A DNA stretch of 64,000 nt. Origin: Escallonia rubra. Its lineage: Eukaryota; Streptophyta; Magnoliopsida; Escalloniales; Escalloniaceae. Position numbers and translations under genes: made by a program. Shown here piece by piece: positions 34,104 to 45,870 of the stretch. The DNA is taken from positions 1,066,501 through 1,130,500 of the forward strand of contig JAVXUO010001587.1 of the NCBI GenBank assembly GCA_033065855.1, in the 5' to 3' direction. The notes below the pieces were generated by a model. The model ran no database searches. It saw only the letters and a program-made list of their open reading frames with translations, and was not told the DNA's origin. Numbering within the stretch: the first letter of the stretch is position 1; the number at the start of each line of letters is the position of its first letter.

Positions 34104-34883
34104 TAGAGATGTCAATGGGTCGAGCTTGGGTCGGCCCAGTCCAAGCCCAGCGGGCCTTCAAACAAACCGGGCCAGAAGAAGTGTAAACAGGGCCGGGCCG
34201 GGCCTGAAAACTGGTATACTTGCACTACAAGAAAATCTACTTTTAGCGATGGAAATTTCCGTCGTTAAAAGTGAATATACCGTCGAAAAAACTCTTAGCG
34301 ACGGACTGTCAGTCGCTAAAAATTAGTGGGTGAAAACCCCGTTACTAAAAGATTAGCGACGGAATTTCGTAATCCGTCGGTAAAGATTTAATATTAACGA
34401 CGAAATTAATTATTTTTAGTGACGGAATTAATCAATCTGCACATCAACAACACACAAGTCGACAACCATAAAGATCCATTGACTGAAACTCTTCAGTCTA
34501 CCCAACACCCACAAAGCGATGGTCGGCGACAGTGGGGACCGATCGATGGCGTCGGGGCCACGGTGATGAACGATCGGTGGCGTTGGGGCCACGGTGGTGA
34601 CAGATCGGTGGCGTCGGGGCACGGTGGTGAAAGATCGGTGGCGACGGGCGACGATGGTGACATGGCGACGGGCCACAATGGTGACATGATGAAGATGTGA
34701 GAGAGACCGACCGGTGGCGGCGGAGATGCGGTAGATCGAGAATGACTAGCCACCGCGGAGATGTGGGTTGAGTAGGGTGGTCGTGAGTCGTGGCTTACTG
34801 ACTTTGGTAGATCTGTGAGAAAGAGAGAGAGATTTGAGAGAAGCAACCTGTGGCTGTGAGAGTTGAGAACCTGTGGCTGTGAG

Positions 34884-36275
34884 CAGGGGCGGAACCAGGA
34901 ATATTTTTTAGGGGGGGCAAAAATTATATGTCCGATACAAAATTTTTTTTAAAATAATATTAAAAACAAAGTGTACTTATAAAACATACAAAAAGTATTA
35001 TTAAGTTTCACGAGAGTCATTAAAGACTCTTTACAAGTACAAAAAAAAAATATTTCCATTGCTTTAATATTTCACTTTTGTTGCCAACATTATTACTATT
35101 TTTTTCTTAATTAGTACTTCTAATTGTGCTTGTACATTTCTACAAAATTGACATCTAATAATAATGTGCTTATTTAAAGTTATTTTTTAATGTGAACTTT
35201 ACTTTTGTCACTAATCACCAATTCACCATAATAATTATATAGTGAACTTTAATGTGAACTATTCACCATAATAATTACTTTTGTCACTAATCACCATAAT
35301 AATTATTTTTTAATGTGAACTTTACTTTTGTCACTACTTTTTAATGTGAACTCTATTTTTTAATGTGAACTCCCTAAGTCTTATTATATTTTGAGTTCAT
35401 CTGCAGACCTTTGCTTTTCATATTTGATCTGATTGTAGATATCACTGAACTAACCTTTTGACTTTCTTGGACAGTAGCCTCGGAAGTACTGATCTCTTTT
35501 TTTTATCAAACGACAATGACTTTCTTGGATAGTGGTAGAATTTTCTAGCAAAGCCTAGGAACTGATCTCTTTTTTTAAATTTAATTCGTATGAAGAGCCA
35601 ATAACTCAAGGACATCCTTCACTGTTGGAACTTGGCCACTTGGGAACTATAATATAAAGCCAACTAGTACACTGAACTAGCCAAGACAGAAAAAAGTACC
35701 CGGCTCATATAGTCATATTTTGACTAAAAAGGGAAGACTGGAAACTGGAAGACAGGAAGAGAAGAGAATGTACCAACTACGCCACTACGGTACCAAAGCT
35801 CCAAAAAAAGGAAGACTGGAGAGGCAGCGGCAGCACCTGCACCGCAGCAGCCGGCGTCGCGTCGGCGTCGGCGTGGGACTCGCGGCCGCGGGACTGCGGG
35901 TCTGCGCCTCTGCGGACTGCGGGAGGCAGTGGAGGAGGGTCGCTTCGCTGCGGGAGGCAGGGCTGCGGTCTGCGGACTGCGGGTCTCAGATCTGGTTCTT
36001 CTTCTTCAAGAATCAAGGGCGTCGCCGACTCGCCGGAGTGAAGCCGTGAAGGAGAGTCGCCGGTGAAGCCGAAGGAGAGAGTCCGTGACAGAGAGAGAGA
36101 CGATTGTGTTTGTGGGTCTCTCGGGAAACGGGGAACGGGGTATTGGGGATTGAGCCTCGGGGAACGGGATCTTGGGAACGGTGTCAGCGCGATTCCCAAA
36201 AAAAAAAAAAAAAAATTTTCCCTGAAGCTAGGAGGGGCTTCAGCCCCCCCTTGCCCCAACGTGCGTCCGCCCCTG
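34884..36275. mobile_element. hAT-type transposon (innermost element of the nest)
   Basis: Left end CAGGGGCGGAACCAGG at 34,884; right end, read inversely from 36,275, CAGGGGCGGACG; the first 10 bp match. A perfect 8-bp target duplication GCTGTGAG is at 34,876-34,883 and 36,276-36,283. 1,392 bp, no transposase; the left half is AT-rich with repeats, the right half GC-rich. The 8-bp duplication fits hAT. Confidence 0.88.
35190..35375. repeat. Short tandem repeats inside the inner hAT
   Basis: Phrases TTTTTAATGTGAACT, TACTTTTGTCACTA and CACCATAATAATTA recur about four times with variable spacing. Confidence 0.75.
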
Positions 36276-37192
36276 GCTGTGAGATTTGAGAGAAGGATCT
36301 GTGACTGTTAGGGAGAGTTGAGAGGGCAGGTGAAAAGAAGAGAAATCTAATCCTAAAATTCATATATATATATATATATATATAGACAAATAATCGGGTA
36401 AACCCTAAAAGGTCGTCTTTAGCGACGGACTTTTAGTGACGAAACATCCGTCGCTAAAAGGCACTTTTAGCGATGGATTTAGTTCCGTCTCTAAAAATCC
36501 ATCGCTAAAATGTCATTTTCTTGTAGGGTTGGGCCCAGTCCAAGCCCTGGCCCCAGGCCCAATATTTTAGGGCCAGGCTTGGGCTGGGCCAGGCCCAAAA
36601 AACTTTTTTTGGTTTTTTCCCCCCTATTCTTAACTCCTTGTTATTCACATTTTTAAATTAAATGGTTGGAGACTTGGAGCAACATCAAAAGCTTCAATCG
36701 CCAAATGAAACTAGTGTAAGAGGTTCCCCGTTGACGTTGTAGTACGGTTCCCGTTACACAAGAGGGGCACCATCAGTTAAACATGTGTGACTCTCTCATT
36801 AGTTTGTCTACATCCTCATTTTCTATACACATCCTTATCTTTATTGTAAAACCATGACCACTGTAAAGAGGTTGCTACAAACCCTATAAGACATTTGATT
36901 TCCAAAAAATTACATTCCGAATGTGAAATTTTTAGAAATAGTAATACGTATGTAAACAATAATATTTCTAGCATTCAAATATTCAAACTGATAAAGTTAA
37001 ATTGAAGATAAATGTGTTCATATGCCCTCCTCCTTTTATCCGGGTTTAGGACCGGCTGCTTGTAAAGAAATAGGCGAAGTTACCTATTTTTTTATATATA
37101 TGAAAAAATATCTATCTTGTTTATAAAAAAACTATATTTTGTGAAAAATTTTATTCTTAAAACTTGAGAAAAGGAAAATAAAAATAAATTAC

Positions 37193-39361
37193 CTAATCAT
37201 CTGGAAGTATTTCAACGTCCGAGTCACTGCTCTTCCTATCGTCAATCGGTATATCTTGCTCGCGATATTTCGCATCAAGATAATCCTTCCAACATACACA
37301 TAGCTCGACCGACTCGGGATTAAGACGAATTCTCCTGTCATCCAAAACGCTTCTACTCGCTGAAAATACCGACTCTGAAGCAACCGTGGAGGCTTGTATC
37401 GGCAGTACATCCCGTGCAATTTGGGATAAAGTTTTATACATGTTTTGGTTTTATTTCCAAAAATTTAACAAATTAAAATTAACTTATTCTTCCACTGTTA
37501 AATCAGAATAGTGTTCAGTATTGAAATATACACCAATCTCATTAAAAGAGGAAAAAGAAGACGAACCTGCCGAATTAGAGGTACCTTCACCTGGTAGTTG
37601 TCTTGTTACTAGATGTTCAAAGCCCTTAAGAAATGACGAGTAGTGCCTCTGAGTAGTCGATGATGAAGCTCGGCTGCGCACGTCAGTAGAATTGCGATAC
37701 AAGTTGAACAGTTCCTCAAATTTATTGCTCACTTTCGCTGTGAGGTTGGTTGTGTCCTCTACTGAGTAGCACATTAATTTTGATATCTCGTTTATCGAGA
37801 CGTTCACACCATGCAACTTTAACCTAGGATCTAAACAAGTAGCCACAGCAAAAATAACAGGCAGTTCACTCCAATATTTATTAAACTTTTCATCAATCAC
37901 TTTTACTATTTCCGTAAAGGGTCCTATATATCTCCATTTTGTTAATATTGTAGCCATATTGACAATTTATATTACAGCGAGAGGAGAGGTGGGATAGTAC
38001 GTACCAGACAATAAATTGGTAGACGTGCAAAATACCTCAAAAAATTCAGCTAGATGTGTAGCCATCTGCCATTCCAGGTGAGTTGGCAAGCCGACTGGGA
38101 ACAAGGTTAGTAGAAAATGCGTATATACTTCTTTGTATGCGAGAATATGTAAAAGCATATGATATGTAGAGTTCCACCTATGGACCACATCTGTAAATGG
38201 TCTTTTGCGAGGCATATTATACTGACTACACAACGTTTTGTTGTGTTCTCGAAGCCGAACTAGAAACAAATGATGTCATACCCCTCATTTTGACAAGAAT
38301 ATTTCCTGCAACAGCTAAACCATCTTGAACAATTAAATTAATTACATGACAAACACAACAAACATGAAAGAAATTTACCAGAAATTACAGGTTTAAGGCT
38401 CTCCTCTAAAGCAGCAACAGCAGATGTATTGTTAGTAGCATTATCAAAACTAATACTCATAATCTTATTCTTTAAATTAAACGTGGTACATGCATTAATT
38501 ATAGTAGTAGCAACGTGTATTGCATCATGCGGAAAAGGAAAGAGTTCGAAAGCGATGATTCTCTTATTCATAATCCAATCTGCATCAATCCAATGGGCCG
38601 TCACACAACTATAACTAACAAAAGTAAACGGAGATTGCCAAATATCAAAAGTAAGGTTAACTTTACCGTCAAAATTATCGAAATAATCGATCAGGCGTGC
38701 TTTAGCAGCCTTACACTGCCGGAGTGCATCGGATCTAGTTGTGTTCCTAGGAACCTTTTTGTACAAAGGTTACATGTGGGTGTTCATATGTCTAGTGTGC
38801 TTAGCACTATCGGCAAAACTAAAGGCTTGTTCATCGTGAATAACAAATTCAGCGAGACCGTCTCTTTGCTCTCGCTGATTATAAACAAACAACTTACCGT
38901 CAAAAGATAATCGTGTTTGGGTATGTTTGACGTGGCCGCTTCGAGGTGCACACTGAGTGTAATGCCTGTTAAGATGTCCATTACCAAAACCAGTAGCAAA
39001 TAATTTAGCACAATACTTACATCGAGCTTTTTGGGCGCCGCCTTCCACTGTAATTTGATCAAAATGATTCCAACACTCGACTTTCTTTTTTTTCACCTTT
39101 TTGGGCTTCTTGCTGATTACCGGAAGTATTGCTCGGCCCTTCTCCATCGTAACCGCTCATCAGGTTAACATCATGCCACGGAGTAGTAGCTTCATCAACC
39201 GAGCTACGTCTTTGACTAAAATGCGGACTATCTTGTGAAGGCGTGTAATCAATATCTGGAATGTTTTGATTGAATTCCCAATTGGCTTGGGTATCTATCA
39301 TACAACCCGTACTCATTCGTCCAAGAACTAAAGGCGATGAAGAATTATTGTCAAGATTCAA
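37193..39361 (-). pseudogene. hAT transposase pseudogene (BED zinc finger to dimerisation domain)
   Basis: Cut-and-paste transposase, broken into about six pieces. In order on the minus strand: an N-terminal acidic region (39,361-39,059), a BED zinc finger in another frame (39,147-38,770; C-K-Y-C then a downstream H-x3-H region), the start of the RNase H-like core (38,766-38,338, with LTFDIWQS and ISFDNATNN carrying candidate catalytic aspartates), a middle piece (38,269-37,967, RWNSTYHML), a further piece (37,957-37,484) and the C-terminal dimerisation domain (37,441-37,193; VLPIQASTVASESVFSASR). Frameshifts or stops separate the pieces, so it is inactive. The small hATs at 52,311 and 55,370 share its end sequences and may depend on relatives of this gene. 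Confidence 0.88.
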
Positions 39362-41130
39362 TGCATGGGTTGGATTTTAGTTGAGTTTGAGGGTAGATAT
39401 TCAGCACGTTCAATGTTTCAACTGCGTTAGACCTGATATCCCAGATGGGGATACATAAGGAGGTTAGTAGTCATCAAGGCTCGGTCTCCATGGGCAAACA
39501 CTAAGGGCTTTGTTATAATATTTGGGCTTTTCGAGCCTTAACACTGTTCGTTTCTTAACCTACACCTTATCCTACACGTGTGTTCCTTGTACAAAGTTCT
39601 CCTTGAGGTTATGTTTGTTTAAATAAGTCAAATGCTTTTTGACTGTTATGAGGTCAATTTAAAATTGAAATGAATAAAAAGATGACGGTCCATGCATTTT
39701 CGAGCTTGTTACTTTGTGACATGCTATGTTCACCTCCCTATGGCTCCTATGATGACCCATTCATTCCTGACCTACATTGCATGCCTTACTTTTTGTTGTC
39801 CATGAAAAAAATTCACTTGTCACATTTTCATATTTTCATATTTTCACCATTACTTTATTGATAATATGATAAGCCTTATGACTCTATCTCGTGTCTTACG
39901 AATTTTTTATCGCACAGTTGAGAGCCGATTGCTTTTGTCGAGTCCAATTACTGATACTAAACCTTTCTTTAGTTAATATTAGGCCATGTTCACATGAGCC
40001 TCACAAATCATGCAACTACCGCAGCTTTCATCCTTATTACTTACCTTTGTGCCGACCTTTTCACGATAGTCTTGAGAATTCCAACTTGTGTGTTTTAATT
40101 GAGAACTAACTTTTTTCTGTGAAATTGATTGGAATTTAATGAAAAGGAATTGAAATATCAAAATTGCAGTGACCTTCATCATTTTCATCTCTTCGTGTAT
40201 AGATAGACTTTTCAACATATTCGGTAACATTTCCCTAACTTCTAAATGACAAATTAAATGAACTGTATAGAAATTAAGAATGGATCTTGAAGTGAATGGT
40301 CAGTTAGTCATATTAGGCTTTTGAAAATGTTTTTCAACTCAAACATGCTCTCAAACTAACAATGGGTATTGTCTTTCCCATAGCTTCTTCTTAGTCGATG
40401 CTTTTAAGGGCTTTTCTACCTACAATGTTAACACCTCTGTCATTTAGAGGATTTCACACATGATTTCTACATTTAAAGGCCCCTGGCATATCAAGTCTAA
40501 TAGAAGTTTCCCTTTACTATTTAGAGGTTTCATTTATGTCAATGGTTCTCATATTGTCCAGTTATACCTTCCAGGGGCTATGATCGAGATGCCCTTTTTC
40601 ATGGTACGTCGACATAAGATTTTTTTCCTTGAGCCAGGGCCTTCAGTGTGCATGTTCTTTTCACTAATGCTATGTTGGTTTTCTTTCATCTTATCGTATT
40701 AGTACATCAAGGGGCTTCATCGCTGACGCCGTTTGGTGATCATGAGTATATTTAGAACATTTTACGATTAATTAATATGCTTGTCACTGTATCAACATCT
40801 TGGGCTTGATTTCCCTTTTCACCGAGTTTTGTCAAATTCATATTTGTGCCGATTCAATTCCATTCTTATTCATTTTCTTGCCTCAGAGCTTCTACTAAGA
40901 TCCCCATCTCTATGGATATGTTAAATATAGGTCCTTATATATCGATAGCCTTATGTCTTGGGGCTTCCTTTGTGATACCTTACGTGACTTATGACTATTA
41001 TGATCATGGTCTTGTTCCACATCTCTATGTGTGTTAGTTTGATGGACTTCACTCTTATCGTTTCCATTTTTTCTTAAAGGACCTTTCATTATGCTGGGAT
41101 TTCTTCCCCATTAGGTGTATTTATCCCAGG
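39362..41130. other. Unassigned repeat-derived spacer
   Basis: No gene. From about 40,480 the phrase AGGGGCTTC(C/A)T recurs at irregular spacing and grades into the tandem array that starts near 41,131. This may be untranslated sequence of an older retroelement. Confidence 0.45.
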
Positions 41131-41393
41131 GGCTTCCTTTATGGTACTTCTTTCTTGAGAGTTATGATTGGATTTGTTTTGTTGTTCTATCACGCATGTG
41201 GTCTGAGTACATTTTTGCCTAGAGGCTCTCCCTTATCCCTCTCCCATGATAGACCTGATAGTGTCTACCCCAGCCCATTGCATAGGCAGTATCATCTGCA
41301 TGCATTTTCTATAGGAGTTCCTTATGATTCCGTTCTCATGATAGTCAGCATAGTGTTTAATTATCTTTGTTCACCCAGCTCATTGCCTTCTTA

Positions 41394-41398
41394 GTATC
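41394..41398. repeat. Left target-site duplication of element D
   Basis: GTATC directly before the 5' LTR; the same five bases follow the 3' LTR at 48,732-48,736. Confidence 0.85.
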
Positions 41399-41841
41399 TG
41401 ATATACCTAAAAATACCCCTCCATTCTACGGATGACACGTGGCAGTTATGACACGCAACCCATATTGGCACATTACTGATATCCCTTACCATATCAGTCA
41501 CCGGACAGAATCCTAAAGAGGCTCTGACTCTATTAGCTAAGATTGATATGAGATCCTCTAGGATCCTAATTTGATTCTGGTTAGAGTTGGTCAAAGCCCA
41601 GTCCTACTAGGACTCCTCCTTCTACCACTATATAAAGGGGTTAAGCCCCTCAGGTAAAGACAAGCTCACACACATACACATTGTGTGTCTTTATTGCTTC
41701 TCAGAGTTCTACATTGTTAGCCATCTCTGACTTAAGCATCAGAGCGTTCCCCCACCGGAACCGCACCCAGCGGTCACTCCGTGTTCTCTTTTGCAGGCCT
41801 GATTTCTGGTGTGATTCCCGATCCAGTTTTTAGATGCAACA
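41399..41841 (+). repeat. 5' LTR of element D (443 bp)
   Basis: Starts TGATATACC and ends GCAACA, with TG/CA ends. A TATA box (TATATAAA, 41,629-41,636) begins the transcript region, followed by a repeat shared with the 3' LTR (48,505-48,731), which it matches apart from about a dozen substitutions and a 2-bp indel over some 225 bp. Confidence 0.9.
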
Positions 41842-41843
41842 GA

Positions 41844-41861
41844 TTGGCGCCATCCGTGGGA
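41844..41861 (+). other. Primer-binding site of element D
   Basis: TTGGCGCCATCCGTGGGA starts two bases after the 5' LTR; GGCGCC-GTGGGA is the usual Tat/Athila-type primer-binding sequence complementary to a host tRNA end. Confidence 0.7.
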
Positions 41862-42220
41862 CCACTACAGGGAACATGGCCAATCATTCTTCTTCTGGTG
41901 ACTCTTCACAGAGTCATTCCCAAAACCATCGTGCGCGAACTAACAGCTCTCATTGACCAGGTCATTCTCGTGACCGACACTCGACCCCTTTATTCTGCTA
42001 TCACGCCAGTTCTTCTGAAGATAATTACGTCAACGTAACATCTGCTACTCTCGAATCAGAAACTAGACCTCGGAGAAACCACTCTCCAACGTCTACTCTA
42101 AAAAACGGTGACCTTCGTCATCGCCTGAACCGTCAGCTATTCAAAACACCACATGCCGACCTTACAAAAGAAATCCATGAACTAAAGGATGTTGTAAACA
42201 CTCTTCAGCGAAAGCTCGAC

Positions 42221-43430
42221 ATGGCGGTGGCTCCGCCGTCCACTCACCATTCTCATCTTGACCCTAGCGACCTTCGTCTTCGTCTCACCTCCAGATCAAG
42301 CTACGGCCGCAAATACAAATCAACGGCCGATCCAACTTATGATCCGAGAGAAGAGCGGAGATCACATGACCAGGAGTGGATCATGCTATCGACGGGATCC
42401 ATCAGTCGAAGGCAGTACCAACTCCTTTCCAGAACAGGTCGCCAGAGCTGAGACCCCTCAAAGATCTATCCACAGAAAGAGGACGCCTAAGTTTCGTTCC
42501 CGAGAATGAGACTCCTGGAAGATGGTGCCTAGATATCGCTCTCCAGAACGATCTCTCCCAAGGGAAGAATCAGGATATCCGTTATCCAAAACCATCGAGA
42601 AAGCAAAGCTACCTCCCAACTTCTGAATGCCTCAGTGTGACCTCTACGACGGGATTGGAGATCCAGGAGAACATGTTTATCAGTTTTAAACAAACATGTT
42701 ACTCCTCCAGGTTTCATATGTTGTCATGTGCAGAGCCTTTCCTACCACTCTAAGGAAGGCTGCACATGCATGGTTCAAATCTCTACAACCAAGATCCATC
42801 TACTCCTTCAGCCAATTATCAGATCTCTTTCAAAAACACTTTGTAAGCAGTCGCTCCCGAAGAAAGAACTTGGAGAGTTTACTAAACATTGTGCAAGAGA
42901 AAAATGAGTCTTTGGCGTGCTTCCTTGGACGATTCAACGCAGCTGCTTTGAAAATCGATAACTTGGACGAATCCGTAAAGTATACTGCCTTCCTCCGAGG
43001 CCTCCTTCCGACATCCAAGTTTGCGTTCTCTGTAAACAAAAGTCCTCCGGGTAATATGAAAGCCCTTCTCGAGAAGGCTAACAAATATATTCAAGCTGAA
43101 GAATACCTGGAGACACACAGATGACGACGTGGAGAAGAGAATGAAGAAAAGAAGAAACAATCTCGAGACATAACTCCTCAAGGAGGGAAGTCAGCAAAAC
43201 AATCTAAGTGTGACGAAAGGCGTCTGAAAGACCCATTTGCTTCGGAAAATCTGACACCCCTCAATGCAAAACCATCACAGATTCTTCACAAGATCAAAGA
43301 CAATAAAGTTCTCCAGTGGCCAAAGAAGATGAAATCTCTGCCAAATAAAAGGAACAAAGATTTATGGTGTCACTTTCACAATGATCATGGCCACACAACT
43401 GACAATTGCGGGTCGCTTAAATGAGCAATT
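42221..43430 (+). pseudogene. Gag of element D, with stops
   Basis: Structural capsid-like protein. The conserved retrotransposon gag core lies at 42,696-43,124 (blocks AAHAWFKSLQP, FQKHFVSS and ESLACFLGRFN). The C-terminal zinc knuckle at 43,368-43,409 has the spacing C-x2-H-x4-H-x4-C. A stop at 43,122 separates core from knuckle and another follows the knuckle near 43,423. The N-terminal part is in different frames (42,221-42,753). Not functional as it stands. Confidence 0.8.
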
Positions 43431-43773
43431 GAAGCCCTTATAAAGCGTGGCCAGTTGAGAAAGTTTGTCGCTCCTAGAGAAGGAAGACAACAGACACCTC
43501 CGGCCATGTAAGAAAGAGAAGACCGGGAAGAGAATGCGGGTACAATCAACACTATATCGGGGGGATTAGCCGCATGAGGTTCATCAGGACAGGCTCGAAA
43601 AGTATACGCCAGAGAAGTATGCATAACGAGTCAGCCTCCGAATAAGAAACAGAAGACAGTACCCGTAGTGGCGATCACCTTTTCCGATGAAGATTCAAAG
43701 GATATAAAAACTCCTCATGATGATCCATTAGTCATCACAATTAAGGCTGGGGAACTTTGATGTAAAGCGTGTC

Positions 43774-44205
43774 TTGATTGATAACGGAAGTTCCGCAGAA
43801 GTCTTATTTTACGATGCATTCAAGAAGATGAACATTCCAACGGACCGTCTCCGAAAGATGGATACACCGTTGTATGGATTCTCCAATGATCCAGTGGCAG
43901 TCAAAGGTATTATCGCACTCCCAGTTACAATTGGCACACCTCCGGCACAAGCTAACTTCATGCTTGATTTTGTGGTGGTAAAGGTCCCCTCAGCATACAA
44001 TGCCATATTGGGACGACCAGCACTCAATCAATTACAGGCTGTAGTGTCAACTTATCACCTCAAGATGAAGTTCCCTATGGAACACATGATTGGAGAGGTG
44101 AAAGGAGACCAGACTACAGCTCGTCAGTGCTACGTGACTTCATGCCGATCAAAGAATAAGGAAGCATTCATTATCGAAGACCTCTGGGAATATACAAAGA
44201 TGTAA
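43774..44205 (+). pseudogene. Aspartic protease domain of element D
   Basis: Processes the gag-pol precursor in active elements. The frame opens at the active-site loop, reading DNGSS where family members usually have D-S/T-G or DNG; the strand block AILGRPALN follows about 80 residues later. It is separated from gag by a frameshift near 43,750 and from reverse transcriptase by a stop at 44,203. Confidence 0.8.
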
Positions 44206-44241
44206 AGGGGAGAACCAGTTAAAGATCTTATAAGCATTGAA

Positions 44242-44967
44242 GTGTATCCTGGAGAAGAAAACAAAACGATTCGGATAGGTTTGAATCTTAAGGAAGACAC
44301 CAGGCTTGAGCTGGTGAACCTATTAAGAACCTATGCGGATATTTTTGCATGGACAGCCGCAAACATGCCTGGAATTGATCCTGAAATCATTACCCATAGG
44401 CTAAATGTTGATCCAGCCAAAAAACCTGTTAAGCAGAAGAAGAGGACTTTTGCGCCAGAAAGACAGGAGAAGATTGAAGAACAAGTAGATAAACTTCTAA
44501 TTGCCAACTTCATTGAAGAGATCTACTACCCGGATTGGCTCGCCAACGTCGTCATGGTTCCTAAGTCAGGCGGCAGATGGCGAATATGTATCGATTACAC
44601 AGATCTCAACAAAGCATGCCCGAAGGACAGCTACCCGCTCCCAAGGATAGATCTTATTATCGACGCTACTTCGGGCCATGAATTACTTAGTTTCATGGAT
44701 GCGTATTCTGGTTATAACCAGATTATGATGCACGAAGACGCTGTCTCCAAAACTTCCTTCATCACAGAGAGAGGATTATACTGCTATAATGTAATGCCCT
44801 TTGGACTCAAGAACGCCGGAGCAACGTACCAACGTCTGGTGAACATGATCTTTCGAGACTTGATCGGAAAGAACATGGAAGTCTATGTTGACGATATGCT
44901 CGTCAAAAGCATAAAGTCTGACTTCCATGTCAAAGACTTGAAGGAAACTTTCGACATCCTTCGATAG
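44242..44967 (+). pseudogene. Reverse transcriptase domain of element D
   Basis: Complete set of reverse-transcriptase blocks in one open frame of 241 codons: WRICIDYTDLNKACPKD, FMDAYSGYNQI, MPFGLKNAGATYQ and the catalytic YVDDM at 44,884-44,898. It ends at a TAG (44,965-44,967); the thumb region continues in phase from 44,974. Removal from the upstream protease by a stop leaves it as part of a dead polyprotein. Confidence 0.88.
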
Positions 44968-44973
44968 TATATA

Positions 44974-45654
44974 ATGAAGTTGAATCCACTCAAATGCGCT
45001 TTCAGAGTCGCATTAGGGAAATTTTTGGGGTTTATAGTTTCTCAACGAGGAATTGAGGCGAACCCGGAAAAGATCAAGGCCATTCAAACCATGACGTCCC
45101 CAAAAATAATCAAACAAGTACAAGAGTTCACAGGAAGGGTCGCAGCCTTGGGAAGGTTCATGGCTCGATCAGCTGAACGATGCTTACCATTCTTCAAGGC
45201 CATCAGAAAATTGAAAAGTTTCATTTGGACAGACGATTGTCAGAAGTCATTCGAAGAACTCAAAACGTACTTAAGTTCTTCGCCCCTACTTTCAAAACCA
45301 CTTCCCGGCGAAGACTTGTTTCTATACCTCTCGGTCACCGAAGTCGTAGTTAGCAACGTTTTAGTCATAGAGGAGGATGGAGTCCAAAAACCCATGTATT
45401 ACATCAACAAAGTCTTACACGATGTAGAGACGAGATATTCGAAGATTGACAAGATCGCACTAGCCCTTTTCATATCAGCTAGGCGTCTTCAACCATACTT
45501 CCAGTCTCATACCATTATCGTACTTACGGACCAACCACTTATAAAGGTTTTACTGAGCCTCGAGGCGTCAGGAAGATTAGTCAGTGGTCCGTCGAGTTGG
45601 GGGAATTCGATATCCAGTATAAACCTTGCACTGCAATTAAAGCTCAAGCCCTAG
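44974..45654 (+). pseudogene. Thumb/connection and RNase H domain of element D
   Basis: Continues directly after the stop of the reverse transcriptase frame. It includes KCAFRVALGKFLGFIVSQRG, then the RNase H-like region with MYYINKVL and the LTDQPL block. A frameshift near 45,600 moves the reading to the next frame. Confidence 0.82.
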
Positions 45655-45870
45655 CAGACTTTATTGTCGAGTGTACATTACCTGAAGACCCCCCTCAGTT
45701 GGTAATTTCTGAGGTTCCAGATCCTTGGAATCTTTACGTAGACTGTTCTTCAGCTATTGGCAGTAGCGGAGCCGGAATTATTCTTATAAGTCCATAAGGT
45801 TTTACTATTGAGTACGCACTTCGCTTTGGATTTCAAGCCTCAAATAACGAAGCAGAATGTCTTGGGAGAT
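45597..45870 (+). pseudogene. Second RNase H-like domain of element D, partly deleted
   Basis: Frame 45,597-45,797 shows ALADFIVE, then LYVDCSSAIGSSGAGIILISP and, after a stop at 45,795, FGFQASNNEAE. This is the Tat-specific extra RNase H-like domain. The sequence after NNEAE jumps directly to a later part, so its middle is deleted. Confidence 0.75.

Larger units (their letters stand above)
34223..36528. mobile_element. CACTA transposon, non-autonomous (middle element of the nest)
   Basis: Left end CACTACAAGAAAAT at 34,223; right end CATTTTCTTGTAGGG ending at 36,528, the inverted match apart from the last bases. The 3-bp target duplication TTG is at 34,220-34,222 and 36,529-36,531. Subterminal AGCGACGG/CCGTCGCT arrays lie at 34,235-34,430 and 36,415-36,515. 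Without the inner hAT it is about 0.9 kb and encodes nothing recognisable. Confidence 0.85.
34104..39361 (-). mobile_element. hAT transposon (outer element of a three-level nest)
   Basis: It begins TAGAGATGTCAATGGG at 34,104 and continues with GGCCCAG/GGGCCGGGCC-rich subterminal DNA, as in the smaller hAT copies at 52,311 and 55,370. The transposase pseudogene lies at the other side (37,193-39,361, minus), so 34,104 is its 3' end. The subterminal region is split by a CACTA element (34,223-36,528); the GGCCCAGTCC-type sequence resumes at 36,532. The other terminus could not be found after 39,361, so that end may be truncated and the boundary given is the end of the coding remnant. Confidence 0.7.

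Noticed and set aside
35720-36311. Frames of 82-160 codons in the inner hAT
   Set aside because: GC-rich, both strands open, contains a homopolymer A run; no transposase or host domain recognised.
38429-38910. Plus-strand frames of 61-131 codons
   Set aside because: Shadows of the hAT transposase core and zinc-finger region on the minus strand.
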